From Flavobacterium luminosum (lineage in GTDB: Bacteria > Bacteroidota > Bacteroidia > Flavobacteriales > Flavobacteriaceae), in assembly GCF_023635005.1 (NCBI RefSeq), contig NZ_JAMLJM010000002.1, forward strand, positions 62,001 to 126,000: a stretch of 64,000 nucleotides of DNA, written 5' to 3'. A program made the position numbers and the translations under genes. The notes beneath the pieces were generated by a model that saw nothing but the letters and a program-made list of their open reading frames with translations, was not told the origin of the DNA and ran no database searches. How positions within the stretch are numbered: position 1 is the first letter of the stretch; every line of letters begins with the position of its first letter. This document shows positions 44,055 through 54,158 of this stretch, piece after piece.

Positions 44055-45266
44055 TTATTTAAATTTCATCGCCAAAGTTACAATGTGTGAATTTAGACCA
44101 TTGTCTCGGGTATAATATCCGTAACGTAATTCTAGTGAATTGATTCTTTTTACGCCAAAAATTCCTTGATCTGCATCGGTAATTTTGTAACCTAAACCAA
44201 TCATGTGACTTTTGAATTTGGATAGATCGAAGTCACTAGTGTAATATTCTTCACCCAATTGATGTGTGAATATGGGTTTGAAATATTTTGCAGAAGTCTG
44301 ATTGTAAAAACGATATGGCACCGATATAGACGAGAATGCTGAGAGTTTTAAAACAGGTTCAAAACTGATGGTATGTGATTTGATATCCCAATTGTCTTGA
44401 TAATATCTGTAAAAACTTCTCAGAATAATATTGTCACCTAAAAAGTAGTTCGCTCTAACACCGAACGGAATCTTAAAGCGTGTACTTGGTAGTTTTTCCG
44501 ATTTTAAATCGCCTCCGTCAAAATATACACGGTTAAATTTAGTGGCCAAGAGTCCTTCTTGATAACCCAAATCGGTTAATAAAGCAATTTGAAAGTTTTT
44601 ATTAATGACTTGAGAAAGGGTTAATCCTAAATTATACGAAGTACGAGGTTTGCTGTCTCCTTGTTTGGCGTCGTTATCTGATGGATTGTTCCTTAATTCT
44701 ATTGGGAGGATGACTTTCCAAGTATCGAAAAAGGCCATACCTTTTACGGAAAACTCTCGGTTTTTGTCTTTTGAGATTTTAGTAAAACCTCCATTAATTC
44801 CAATAGAGAAATAATCAAATTCTGCTGAACCAGAAAGACCTCCATTCAGAATATAATTTTTTTCTTCATTCTGAAATGCATAATTCAAGGAAGGATATAC
44901 TCTAACATCTTGGTAGGATGCAGAACTCACAGTGTTAGGGTCAATTTTATCGGAAGAAGCAGAGGTATAAGAATCTACGCCTAATTCGAAACCTAAATTA
45001 TGCTTGTTGTTATTTTTATCTTTTTTAGAGACTTTAACTTCAATAGTTGTGGCAATATCTCTGAGTTTCTCAGTTCCTTTACCACCTGTCACAGCCGAAT
45101 TGTCTCCATCTTGAGTATAATAACTTGTAATAAAGTTAACTTCTTCAATTTTGAGTTTTTGTTTTTGGTAAGCTGAAGTTGTATCTGTTGTAATATTTTC
45201 TTGAGCTTTGCTATGATTTCCAAATAAAAATGCCAATAGCGATGCGGTTATAATTCTTTTTTTCAT
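44055..45266 (-). CDS. DUF3570 protein, predicted outer-membrane beta-barrel
   Basis: 403 aa. A signal peptide (1-21, ending SKAQ) is followed by a long beta-strand-rich region with aromatic girdles and a final strand ending in MKFK, consistent with an outer membrane barrel. Residues 50-70 hold a conserved Gly/Asp-rich block (TQDGDNSAVTGGKGTEKL). Residues 98-104 read D-S-Y-T-S-A-S, close to the D-x-x-[ST]-G-A-[ST] motif modified by ApbE flavin transferases. It is last in the run thioredoxin-apbE-DUF4266-DUF3570, 17 bases after DUF4266. Function is unknown; flavinylation at Thr101 is my inference. Confidence 0.8.
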   Translation of the reverse strand: MKKRIITASLLAFLFGNHSKAQENITTDTTSAYQKQKLKIEEVNFITSYYTQDGDNSAVTGGKGTEKLRDIATTIEVKVSKKDKNNNKHNLGFELGVDSYTSASSDKIDPNTVSSASYQDVRVYPSLNYAFQNEEKNYILNGGLSGSAEFDYFSIGINGGFTKISKDKNREFSVKGMAFFDTWKVILPIELRNNPSDNDAKQGDSKPRTSYNLGLTLSQVINKNFQIALLTDLGYQEGLLATKFNRVYFDGGDLKSEKLPSTRFKIPFGVRANYFLGDNIILRSFYRYYQDNWDIKSHTISFEPVLKLSAFSSISVPYRFYNQTSAKYFKPIFTHQLGEEYYTSDFDLSKFKSHMIGLGYKITDADQGIFGVKRINSLELRYGYYTRDNGLNSHIVTLAMKFK

Positions 45267-45283
45267 GACTTTTTTATTAGAGA

Positions 45284-45490
45284 TTAGTTACAACCACATC
45301 CACCACCTGTTTTTCCTCCGTTAGCACCAGAGCTAGCTTCGCGATATAATTGGAAAGTATTCTCGAATTTTTCAGATTTTCTAGCAGCTAATTCCATGTC
45401 GGAATCGTTAATTTTCGATTTTTGATATTCTTTTACAGAAGTGCAACTCACACTTGACAAGAGTAAAAGAAAATAGGCTAAAGATTTCAT
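45284..45490 (-). CDS. DUF4266 small lipoprotein with C-terminal Gly-Cys-Gly-Cys
   Basis: 68 aa. The lipoprotein signal ends at SSVSC16, leaving about 52 mature residues: a charged helix (KINDSDMELAARKSEKFEN) followed by a Gly-rich tail ending G-G-G-C-G-C-N. The family is known only as a DUF that accompanies ApbE and DUF3570. The paired cysteines could bind a metal or act as a thiol pair with the thioredoxin encoded in the same operon; this is inference. It is 13 bases downstream of apbE. Confidence 0.8.
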   Translation of the reverse strand: MKSLAYFLLLLSSVSCTSVKEYQKSKINDSDMELAARKSEKFENTFQLYREASSGANGGKTGGGCGCN

Positions 45491-45503
45491 ATTTGAAGTT
45501 AAT

Positions 45504-46424
45504 TTATGTTAATGTTATATTGTTGGAAAAGTATTTTCGGTCGTAATCATCAATTATAATACAGCCTATGTGTTTTAACTGATTAATAAAATCCATACCG
45601 ACTTCAATTCCCATAACGGTGACAGGAGTGGCCAAAGCATCTGCAATTTCTGCATTTTCAGCAATAATAGTGACGCTTTTAATGCCACTTACCGGATAAC
45701 CCGTTTTTGGGTCTATGGTATGAGAATATTTTTTATTGTTGATGATAACGAATTTCTCATAGTTTCCAGAAGTGGCTACCGCCTTGTTTGTTATCTTAAA
45801 GGTAGAAAAAATATCGTTACGATGGTTAGGGTTAGCTACACCGATGGTCCAGGCTTGTCCGTTTTCTTGAGTTCCCCAGGCAGTTAAATCACCTGATGCA
45901 TTCACAATACCGCTTTCAACACCGTTTTGAAGCAAGATTTTTTTTGCCATTTCGGCAGCATATCCTTTCCCAATTCCTCCAAAACCGATGCGCATTCCTT
46001 TGTTTTTGAGAAAGATCGTTTTGTTTTCTTTGTCCAGAATGATATTCTCGTAATTGATAAGTGCTACCGATTTTTTTGCTGTTTCAGGATCTGGTAAAGA
46101 GGTCATTTGCGTATCGAAATTCCAAAATCTTTTGTCTAGGCTACCATAACTGATGTCGAAAGCACCTTGAGTGATTCTTGAAATCATTTGACAACGCTCG
46201 ATGAGGTTAAAAACTTCATCGGGCACAACAATGGGTTTATTTCCGGCATTTTCATTAATTTGAAATGTAACGCTGTCTGTTGAAAAGGTCGTGAGTAAAC
46301 GTTCGATTCGTTTTATTTCCTCTATGGCTAAATTAATTTTATCTGAGCACCAATTTTCATTGGAACCCACTACGGAAATCTCAAATCGATTTCCCATTAA
46401 TTTATCCACTTTTTTCCAAAGCAT
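45504..46424 (-). CDS. apbE: FAD:protein FMN transferase (ApbE)
   Basis: 306 aa. Attaches FMN through a phosphoester to Ser/Thr of target proteins. It has the N-terminal MGNRFEISVVG strand, the GGIGKGYAAE segment, GDLTAWG, YSHTIDPKTGYPV and the Mg-binding C-terminal block near NAEIADALATPV. Unusually there is no signal peptide or lipobox. The conserved fold starts at residue 10, and the upstream frame meets a stop 10 codons before the ATG. It starts 1 base after the thioredoxin gene's stop codon. The enzyme should therefore work in the cytoplasm unless exported by other means. Confidence 0.93.
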   Translation of the reverse strand: MLWKKVDKLMGNRFEISVVGSNENWCSDKINLAIEEIKRIERLLTTFSTDSVTFQINENAGNKPIVVPDEVFNLIERCQMISRITQGAFDISYGSLDKRFWNFDTQMTSLPDPETAKKSVALINYENIILDKENKTIFLKNKGMRIGFGGIGKGYAAEMAKKILLQNGVESGIVNASGDLTAWGTQENGQAWTIGVANPNHRNDIFSTFKITNKAVATSGNYEKFVIINNKKYSHTIDPKTGYPVSGIKSVTIIAENAEIADALATPVTVMGIEVGMDFINQLKHIGCIIIDDYDRKYFSNNITLT

Positions 46425-46425
46425 T

Positions 46426-46854
46426 TTATTTGAGTTTTGCGATGAATTCTTCTAGAGTTTCTGATGGTAAATGATCCCACGATTTAATTACTTTTCCTTC
46501 TTTATTCAATAGTAAAATCAATGGGAATAAACCATTACGGTTATATTTTTCAGCCAAAGTTTCATTTTCTTTGACAATTTCAGGAGTTAACTGATTTTTT
46601 TTCAATCTTGGAAAGTCAGCATTGTAAACTACTAGATTGTTATCGGCATAGGATTTAAATTGTTCGGTCAGTACAAATTGTTTTTTGAATTTTACACATG
46701 GCGCACACCAATCGGAACCAGAGAAGTAAAGCAATACATTTTTGTTTTCGGTTTGGGCTTTCTCTAAAGTTTGTGAGAAATTGAGTTTATTTGCTTCTTG
46801 AGCAGAAATTAGCACAGAAAACAGTAAAACGGCTAGTTGTAGGAGAGTTTTCAT
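46426..46854 (-). CDS. Exported thioredoxin-family protein
   Basis: 142 aa. A signal peptide (1-19, ending ISAQ) is followed by a thioredoxin fold with active site W-C50-A-P-C53 in the SGSDWCAPC context typical of DsbD-like/thioredoxin_7 periplasmic reductases. It is coupled to apbE (1-base gap) and follows the thiamine pyrophosphokinase gene by 11 bases. It is probably the reductant for cysteines in this cassette, for example the DUF4266 Gly-Cys-Gly-Cys tail. Confidence 0.87.
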   Translation of the reverse strand: MKTLLQLAVLLFSVLISAQEANKLNFSQTLEKAQTENKNVLLYFSGSDWCAPCVKFKKQFVLTEQFKSYADNNLVVYNADFPRLKKNQLTPEIVKENETLAEKYNRNGLFPLILLLNKEGKVIKSWDHLPSETLEEFIAKLK

Positions 46855-46865
46855 AAGTAAGGGAT

Positions 46866-47528
46866 TTAGTCAAAAGATTCAATTAATAATAGATTACCAG
46901 ATTCATGAGTGACAATAACCATGCCGTCTTCTGCTACATGATTACTGCTTCCTGTTCTGTATCCTATGGTAAGGGTGTCATTGGTAAGGGTGTAATATAA
47001 ATTTTCAGAGTGAATACCGGTTACTTCACCTATAGGTATTAACGAAATGATACTGTTTTTAGTGTACCATTTTTCAAATTTATTCGGGAGAAGAAAAATT
47101 TTGGAATGGTCGTCTATAATAACAATTTTTAATTGTTCTTTAAATCGGACAATATTGGTAAGATTGGTTATTGTATGATCTGCTCTACGTCCTGTGGCCC
47201 AAATTACATTTACCGCTTTATGTCCTCTTTCGATTAAATATTCAAAAGCTTTTTCTAAATCGGTTTTATTTTGATCCGGAGCATAGACAATTTCCAGTGG
47301 ATATTGTTGGTTGAGATAGTATTCAGGCGTAAATCCTCGATCAAAATCCCCTAAAAGCACATCAATTTTGATTCCTAATTCAAAAACTCGTTCAATTGCA
47401 GAATCCAGAACAACTACAAAAGGAGACCATTCTAATAACTGGCCCAATAATTCTTTTGAACATTCCGCTCCATTAGCAATAATTAAAGCAGGTTCTTGAT
47501 CATCGCGAACGATATGATGTGAAGACAT
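46866..47528 (-). CDS. Thiamine pyrophosphokinase
   Basis: 220 aa. Converts thiamine to thiamine pyrophosphate with ATP. The N-terminal catalytic part has the DFDRG block (LLGDFDRGF), PDQNKTDLEKA and the ATGRRADHTITN motif. The C-terminal beta domain binds thiamine. It is first in the run leading to thioredoxin-apbE-DUF4266-DUF3570 and may simply share their promoter. No TPP riboswitch pattern was seen upstream. Confidence 0.9.
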   Translation of the reverse strand: MSSHHIVRDDQEPALIIANGAECSKELLGQLLEWSPFVVVLDSAIERVFELGIKIDVLLGDFDRGFTPEYYLNQQYPLEIVYAPDQNKTDLEKAFEYLIERGHKAVNVIWATGRRADHTITNLTNIVRFKEQLKIVIIDDHSKIFLLPNKFEKWYTKNSIISLIPIGEVTGIHSENLYYTLTNDTLTIGYRTGSSNHVAEDGMVIVTHESGNLLLIESFD

Positions 47529-47606
47529 TTTAGATACGATTTACGAAGTTTGTTATGATATGTAAATTTATGAAACTTCTGTAAAAGTTACTCAATATTT
47601 CTCATC

Positions 47607-48428
47607 TTATTGAACTGTATAGTCTCTAGCGTCAACTTCTCCCAACGCAAAATATCCAAAAGGGAAGTTTTGTGAGTTGGTAACATTTATGATATTTCCG
47701 CGAAGAACCGCCGGAGGTGTGGCAAAAGGGTTTCCAGAATTGCCGCCTGAAGCAGAAATTAATTTCGACATGTAGTTGAAATACGCTTTGTCTATTCCTT
47801 GAACACTCAATTGCAACAGATTCCCTTTTTTGATATCATCATTGTAAAATCCAAACATTAAGTTGCCTTGGAAAAATTCATCACTAACGACACCGTATTC
47901 TGGAAAAACAATTTCTGGATTTTTAACTTTTAACAGATAATAGTTTTCTTGCTGACCATCGTCTTGAAAGAAAAATTTCACCTGAATTTCATCTTCACCA
48001 CTTATTCCGGGTTTGGTTTCTTGTTGAATGTCTTGAATAACCGGTGTAGCCAATAATTTACTGGTAGCTGTGTAGGTTTCTCCTTTGTACACCACTGTAA
48101 GGGTATAATTTGTATTGATTTGAGGAACGAAATTGGTACAAATATAATTCCCCGTATTGGCATCTTCAATAAAATTGAAAAGAGTGTTAGCATCGTCTTT
48201 TATACTTACTATAGCCCCAGATGCCGGAAGTATTTCACTGGTATAAAAATCGTTAGTTAAGCTTAATTTGATTACTTGAGTGGCGCCATCGGTTCCTTTG
48301 TACCATTTTATATTTGCATCTATAACTAATTTAGCTGGAGCATTTTCCAAAGGAATGTCAACTACATCTTGACAGGAAGTTAGTAGAAGAATGGTGGTAA
48401 GTAGCAACAGTATTTTTTTCATTGTCAT
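47607..48428 (-). CDS. DUF4249 lipoprotein, partner of the TonB receptor
   Basis: 273 aa. The lipoprotein signal ends at LLTSC19. An N-terminal beta-sandwich-like region (DIPLENAPAKLVIDANI) is typical of DUF4249. Such proteins accompany TonB receptors in Bacteroidota and may cap or assist the receptor at the outer membrane; ligand unknown. Its ATG overlaps the stop of the receptor gene in a TAATG arrangement, so it is translationally coupled to it. Confidence 0.85.
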   Translation of the reverse strand: MTMKKILLLLTTILLLTSCQDVVDIPLENAPAKLVIDANIKWYKGTDGATQVIKLSLTNDFYTSEILPASGAIVSIKDDANTLFNFIEDANTGNYICTNFVPQINTNYTLTVVYKGETYTATSKLLATPVIQDIQQETKPGISGEDEIQVKFFFQDDGQQENYYLLKVKNPEIVFPEYGVVSDEFFQGNLMFGFYNDDIKKGNLLQLSVQGIDKAYFNYMSKLISASGGNSGNPFATPPAVLRGNIINVTNSQNFPFGYFALGEVDARDYTVQ

Positions 48429-50809
48429 TAAAATTTAAAATTGTAAGAAACAGACGGAACAATTCCGAAAATGGATAAACGTGTAGCTTCATTCTTTCCA
48501 GTATCTCTGTTTTGAGCAAAAGAAATGGAAGCTGCATTTTTACGACTGTACACGTTGTAAATACTAAATACCCATTCGCCTTTCCAATTTCGAGAAATAT
48601 TCTTCTCGGGAGTCAAAGTTGCGGAAATATCCAAATGGTGAAAAGCCGGAAGTCTATTATTGTTGCGGGAATCGTAACTAGGAATAACAATATCTTGATA
48701 AACATATTTTCCAGAAGGATAGGTGACAGGTTGACCGGATTGTAGGATGAAATTAGCACCAAAAGTCCATTTTTTATTATAGATGTAATTTCCGGTAATA
48801 GCCAAATTGTGCGTTTTATCATAAGCGGATCGATACCAGTTACCATTATTGATACCGATTTCAGTTTCGGTTCTTCCAGGAGTTTGTTGTTCGGATCTAG
48901 AAAGTGTGTAGGCGATCCATCCTGAAAAATTTCCTGTATTTTTTCGCAATAAAAGCTCTAATCCGTAGGAACGCATTTTTCCATTTAAAATAACTTGTTC
49001 GATAGCTTCGTTGGCGATCAAATCGGCACCATCTATATAATCCATTCTGTTTTGAATGCCTTTGTAATAGGTTTCTACTTCTAAAGTATAATCATCATTT
49101 TTAAAATTCCTAAAATAACCTAAAGCAATTTGATCCGCAATTTGAGGTTTGATGTAATTGTCACTTGGTGTCCAAACATCGAGTGGCGTAGGAGAGGCTG
49201 TATTCGAAATTAATTGTAAATATTGAACCATGCGGTTGTAGCCCAATTTTAAAGATTGGTTGTTGTTAATTTCATACGCAACAGCTAATCGAGGTTCCAT
49301 GTAATTAAATTGTGCAATGGTCTTGTTTTTTCCAAAGTAACGGGTGCTTATGGGGGTTGCTTTTTCATAAATTTTTAAACTTTCATCATAAGTAACCGCC
49401 TGATTGTTTTGGTAGTAATTGATAGTCGAAGCACCTAAACGGTAAAACCAACTGTATCGTAATCCTGTCAAAATAGATATTTTATTTCCTATTGATTGTT
49501 CGGCATCTAGATAAATGGCAGGTTCTAGAGCGAATTTTTTATCCAATTGACGGAAATTGATACTAGAATCTTCGTCTATAGGTTCGATGGTTCCAGGATT
49601 AAAATCGTAATAAATGGCATTGGCACCATAGTTCAGTTTAAGATTGTTGGATAGGTAATGTTTGAAATCGTATTTTAGATTGTAATTTTTTATACCTGAT
49701 TTCCAGTTGAATCCAATAAAATCTAATGTTAATCCGTAATAGTAATCACTATAAATCATTGATAAATTGGAAAATAATTTATCAGAAAAAAGATGATTCC
49801 ATCGTAAATTTAATGTAGTGTTTCCATAAGTATTGGTAAAACTATCGCCAATAGAAAAAATATCACGACCAAAATAACCCGAAAGGTATAAAGTATTGTT
49901 TTTGTTGAGTTTGTAGTTTAATTTGGTGTTTAAATCATAAAAATAAGCCAAATTGTTATTGTCTGTAAATTTCAAAAAAAGATGAGCATAAGAACCACGA
50001 CCTCCGACCAAAAACGAACCTTTTTCCTTAACAATTGGACCTTCTGCAAGAATTCGGCTAGTTATTAAACCAACACCGCCATTCATGCTGAATTTGTTAC
50101 TGTTACCGTCCTTTTGGTAAATATCCAAAACCGAAGAAGCTCTTCCTCCAAATCGCGCAGGAATTCCTCCTTTGTATAGTTTTAAATCTTTAATAGCATC
50201 TGGATTGAAAACAGAGAAAAATCCGAATACATGCGAAGAATTGTATATGGTTGCTTCGTCTAACAAAACTAAATTTTGATCGGCACTACCACCACGAACA
50301 TTAAAGCCCGATTGACCTTCTCCTGCATTGGTTACGCCCGGTAAAAACAATAGCGATTTGATCACATCAACTTCTCCCAAAACTACCGGCATTTGTTTTA
50401 TAGACTGAATACTCAGTTTGTTGACGCTAATTTCCGGTTTTTTGATATTAGCTTTATTTTTAGAGGTGATGACTACTTCATCTAATTGTTTGGATGTTTC
50501 AGTTTCTTCTGATAAACGAAGGTTGATGCGAGTGTTGTCGTTAAGGGAGACTTTTCTAATGTCTGTGTCATATCCCGAGTAATTTACTTCAAGAGTATAA
50601 TCACCTTTTGGTAATGTCATTGAAAAGAATCCGTATTCATTGGTGAATACAGAAGTATTAGTCTCCACAATCGAAACGGTTACCCCAATTAATGTTTCGT
50701 TGGTTTTAGCGTCTGTTATGCTTCCGCTCAAAGTGATTTTATCTTGAGCATTCAGATTATAACCGAAAAATAATAAAAAAAATGAAAACCAAAATCTCAA
50801 TAAGTTCAT
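48428..50809 (-). CDS. TonB-dependent outer membrane receptor
   Basis: 793 aa. A signal peptide (1-21, ending LNAQ) is followed by a carboxypeptidase-regulatory-like (CarboxypepD_reg) beta-sandwich at about 24-105 (ITDAKTNETLIGVTVSI). A plug domain has the motif VRGGSADQNLVLLDEATIYN, and the 22-strand barrel ends with a terminal aromatic strand (VSYNFKF). Without a SusD partner but with DUF4249 next to it, glycan uptake is less likely than uptake of another nutrient or a peptide. The substrate is unknown. It ends by overlapping DUF4249. Confidence 0.92.
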   Translation of the reverse strand: MNLLRFWFSFFLLFFGYNLNAQDKITLSGSITDAKTNETLIGVTVSIVETNTSVFTNEYGFFSMTLPKGDYTLEVNYSGYDTDIRKVSLNDNTRINLRLSEETETSKQLDEVVITSKNKANIKKPEISVNKLSIQSIKQMPVVLGEVDVIKSLLFLPGVTNAGEGQSGFNVRGGSADQNLVLLDEATIYNSSHVFGFFSVFNPDAIKDLKLYKGGIPARFGGRASSVLDIYQKDGNSNKFSMNGGVGLITSRILAEGPIVKEKGSFLVGGRGSYAHLFLKFTDNNNLAYFYDLNTKLNYKLNKNNTLYLSGYFGRDIFSIGDSFTNTYGNTTLNLRWNHLFSDKLFSNLSMIYSDYYYGLTLDFIGFNWKSGIKNYNLKYDFKHYLSNNLKLNYGANAIYYDFNPGTIEPIDEDSSINFRQLDKKFALEPAIYLDAEQSIGNKISILTGLRYSWFYRLGASTINYYQNNQAVTYDESLKIYEKATPISTRYFGKNKTIAQFNYMEPRLAVAYEINNNQSLKLGYNRMVQYLQLISNTASPTPLDVWTPSDNYIKPQIADQIALGYFRNFKNDDYTLEVETYYKGIQNRMDYIDGADLIANEAIEQVILNGKMRSYGLELLLRKNTGNFSGWIAYTLSRSEQQTPGRTETEIGINNGNWYRSAYDKTHNLAITGNYIYNKKWTFGANFILQSGQPVTYPSGKYVYQDIVIPSYDSRNNNRLPAFHHLDISATLTPEKNISRNWKGEWVFSIYNVYSRKNAASISFAQNRDTGKNEATRLSIFGIVPSVSYNFKF

Positions 50810-50883
50810 GCTGATTTTTTTATGTTTCTATGATGGTAAAGATCGATTTTTTTTAGCAAAACACTTGTTAATATAGGGTTAAT

Positions 50884-50916
50884 AAAAAAGGCGACCTGAA
50901 AAGATCGCCTTTTTTT
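50884..50916 (-). terminator. Rho-independent terminator of icd
   Basis: Stem AAAAAAGGCGA with its complement and a 10-base loop, A and T runs on both sides. It lies just after the minus-strand icd stop at 50934 and upstream of the TonB receptor start. Confidence 0.88.
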
Positions 50917-50933
50917 ACATTTAAAATGTAATC

Positions 50934-53168
<2,235 letters not shown>

Positions 53169-53324
53169 TCAAAAATGAATAAATGCTTTAAAAAAGGTTA
53201 GCAAATATAAGAAAATCAGACTAAAATACAGATGACTTATGTGGGGTAAATGAAAATTATTTGATTATTACTTTTTTTAGATTTAATTGTAAAAAGTGTA
53301 ATTTTTATTCTGATTTTTTTGCAT

Positions 53325-53357
53325 AAAAAAAGTCTCGAAATAAACGAGACTTTTTTT
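53325..53357. terminator. Terminator after rplS
   Basis: Arms AAGTCTCG and CGAGACTT with A and T runs on both sides. It is downstream of rplS on the minus strand, and also upstream of icd. Confidence 0.85.
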
Positions 53358-53376
53358 ATTGCATTCCAATGAAAGA

Positions 53377-53727
53377 TTAACCTCTTCTTTCTTTGATTTT
53401 TGCTTTTTTACCAGTAAGATCTCTGAAGTAGAAAATACGAGCTCTTCTAACTTTACCTCTTTGGTTTAATTCAATTTTTTGTAATGCTGGCATGTTGATA
53501 GGGAAGATACGCTCTACACCTACAGCACCTGACATTTTACGGATAGTAAAAGTTTCAGTAGCACCAGTACCTCTTCTTTGGATTACTACTCCTTTGAAGA
53601 ACTGAGTTCTTGTTTTTTCACCCTCTTTAATTTCATAGTACACAGTGATAGTATCACCAGCACCAAATGCAGGGAAATCTTTTTTTGCAGTTAATTCGTT
53701 GTTTACGAAATCTAATAAACTTGCCAT
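53377..53727 (-). CDS. rplS: 50S ribosomal protein L19
   Basis: 116 aa. It lies at the 30S-50S interface. It has the family segments FPAFGAGDTITVYY, the RTQFFKGVVIQRRG block, FTIRKMSGAVGVERIFP and a basic C-terminus. A GTG-initiated extension of 13 codons was rejected: the standard start is MASLLDFVNNEL. The promoter lies 70-100 bases upstream. Unlike in many bacteria it is not next to trmD, which lies 1.3 kb away beyond an SDR gene. Confidence 0.96.
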   Translation of the reverse strand: MASLLDFVNNELTAKKDFPAFGAGDTITVYYEIKEGEKTRTQFFKGVVIQRRGTGATETFTIRKMSGAVGVERIFPINMPALQKIELNQRGKVRRARIFYFRDLTGKKAKIKERRG

Positions 53728-53797
53728 TTTATTGAAAATTATGGTTAAAATCTGAACAACATTCACGGTTATCGCCAGAGGTTGGTCAAAGTGGGTG

Positions 53798-53827
53798 CAA
53801 AATTATAAATTTATTCTCAAAACCCAA
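53798..53827 (-). promoter_or_regulatory. rplS promoter (TTG-N19-TAATTTTG)
   Basis: Minus-strand TTG (plus CAA at 53825-53827) and TAATTTTG (53798-53805) with 19-base spacing, a close match to the consensus. RNA starts near 53791, leaving a leader of about 64 bases. Confidence 0.7.
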
Positions 53828-54158
53828 AATAAATTTAACTTTTTAAAGCATTGATTTTCTGTCTCTTTTAGGATTTTTAATGTGAAATTGTTTTTTGACT
53901 GTTGTATGTCGTCATCAATAAGATTCGTTCGAGTGTTTTTGTGTATTGAAAGAAGCAAAAAATGAACAAAGAATCGTATTTAATGTTTTTTAATCTTGGT
54001 TTTGATGCAATTTTTCAACTAAAATTAATCGAAATTAATGTGAAAATAATGATTAACAATGACTTATGCTAACATTTTTATAAGCAATGACAATCGTATT
54101 TTCGAAGGTGTTATTTCGAAAATTATTACTATTTTAGAATTCTAATTTTTAAAAAAAT
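53828..54158. other. Noncoding region upstream of the SDR gene, with inverted repeats
   Basis: About 330 AT-rich bases without a gene. Near the SDR start lie an inverted repeat ATTTTCGAA (54098-54106) with its complement at 54115-54123, and a perfect 12-bp palindrome TTAGAATTCTAA (54134-54145), both candidates for operator sites. No TAnnTTTG element was found for the SDR gene. Confidence 0.45.

Noticed and set aside
47529-47606. TPP riboswitch or other leader upstream of the thiamine pyrophosphokinase gene
   Set aside because: Only 78 bases separate it from the DUF4249 gene and no THI-box-like blocks were seen.
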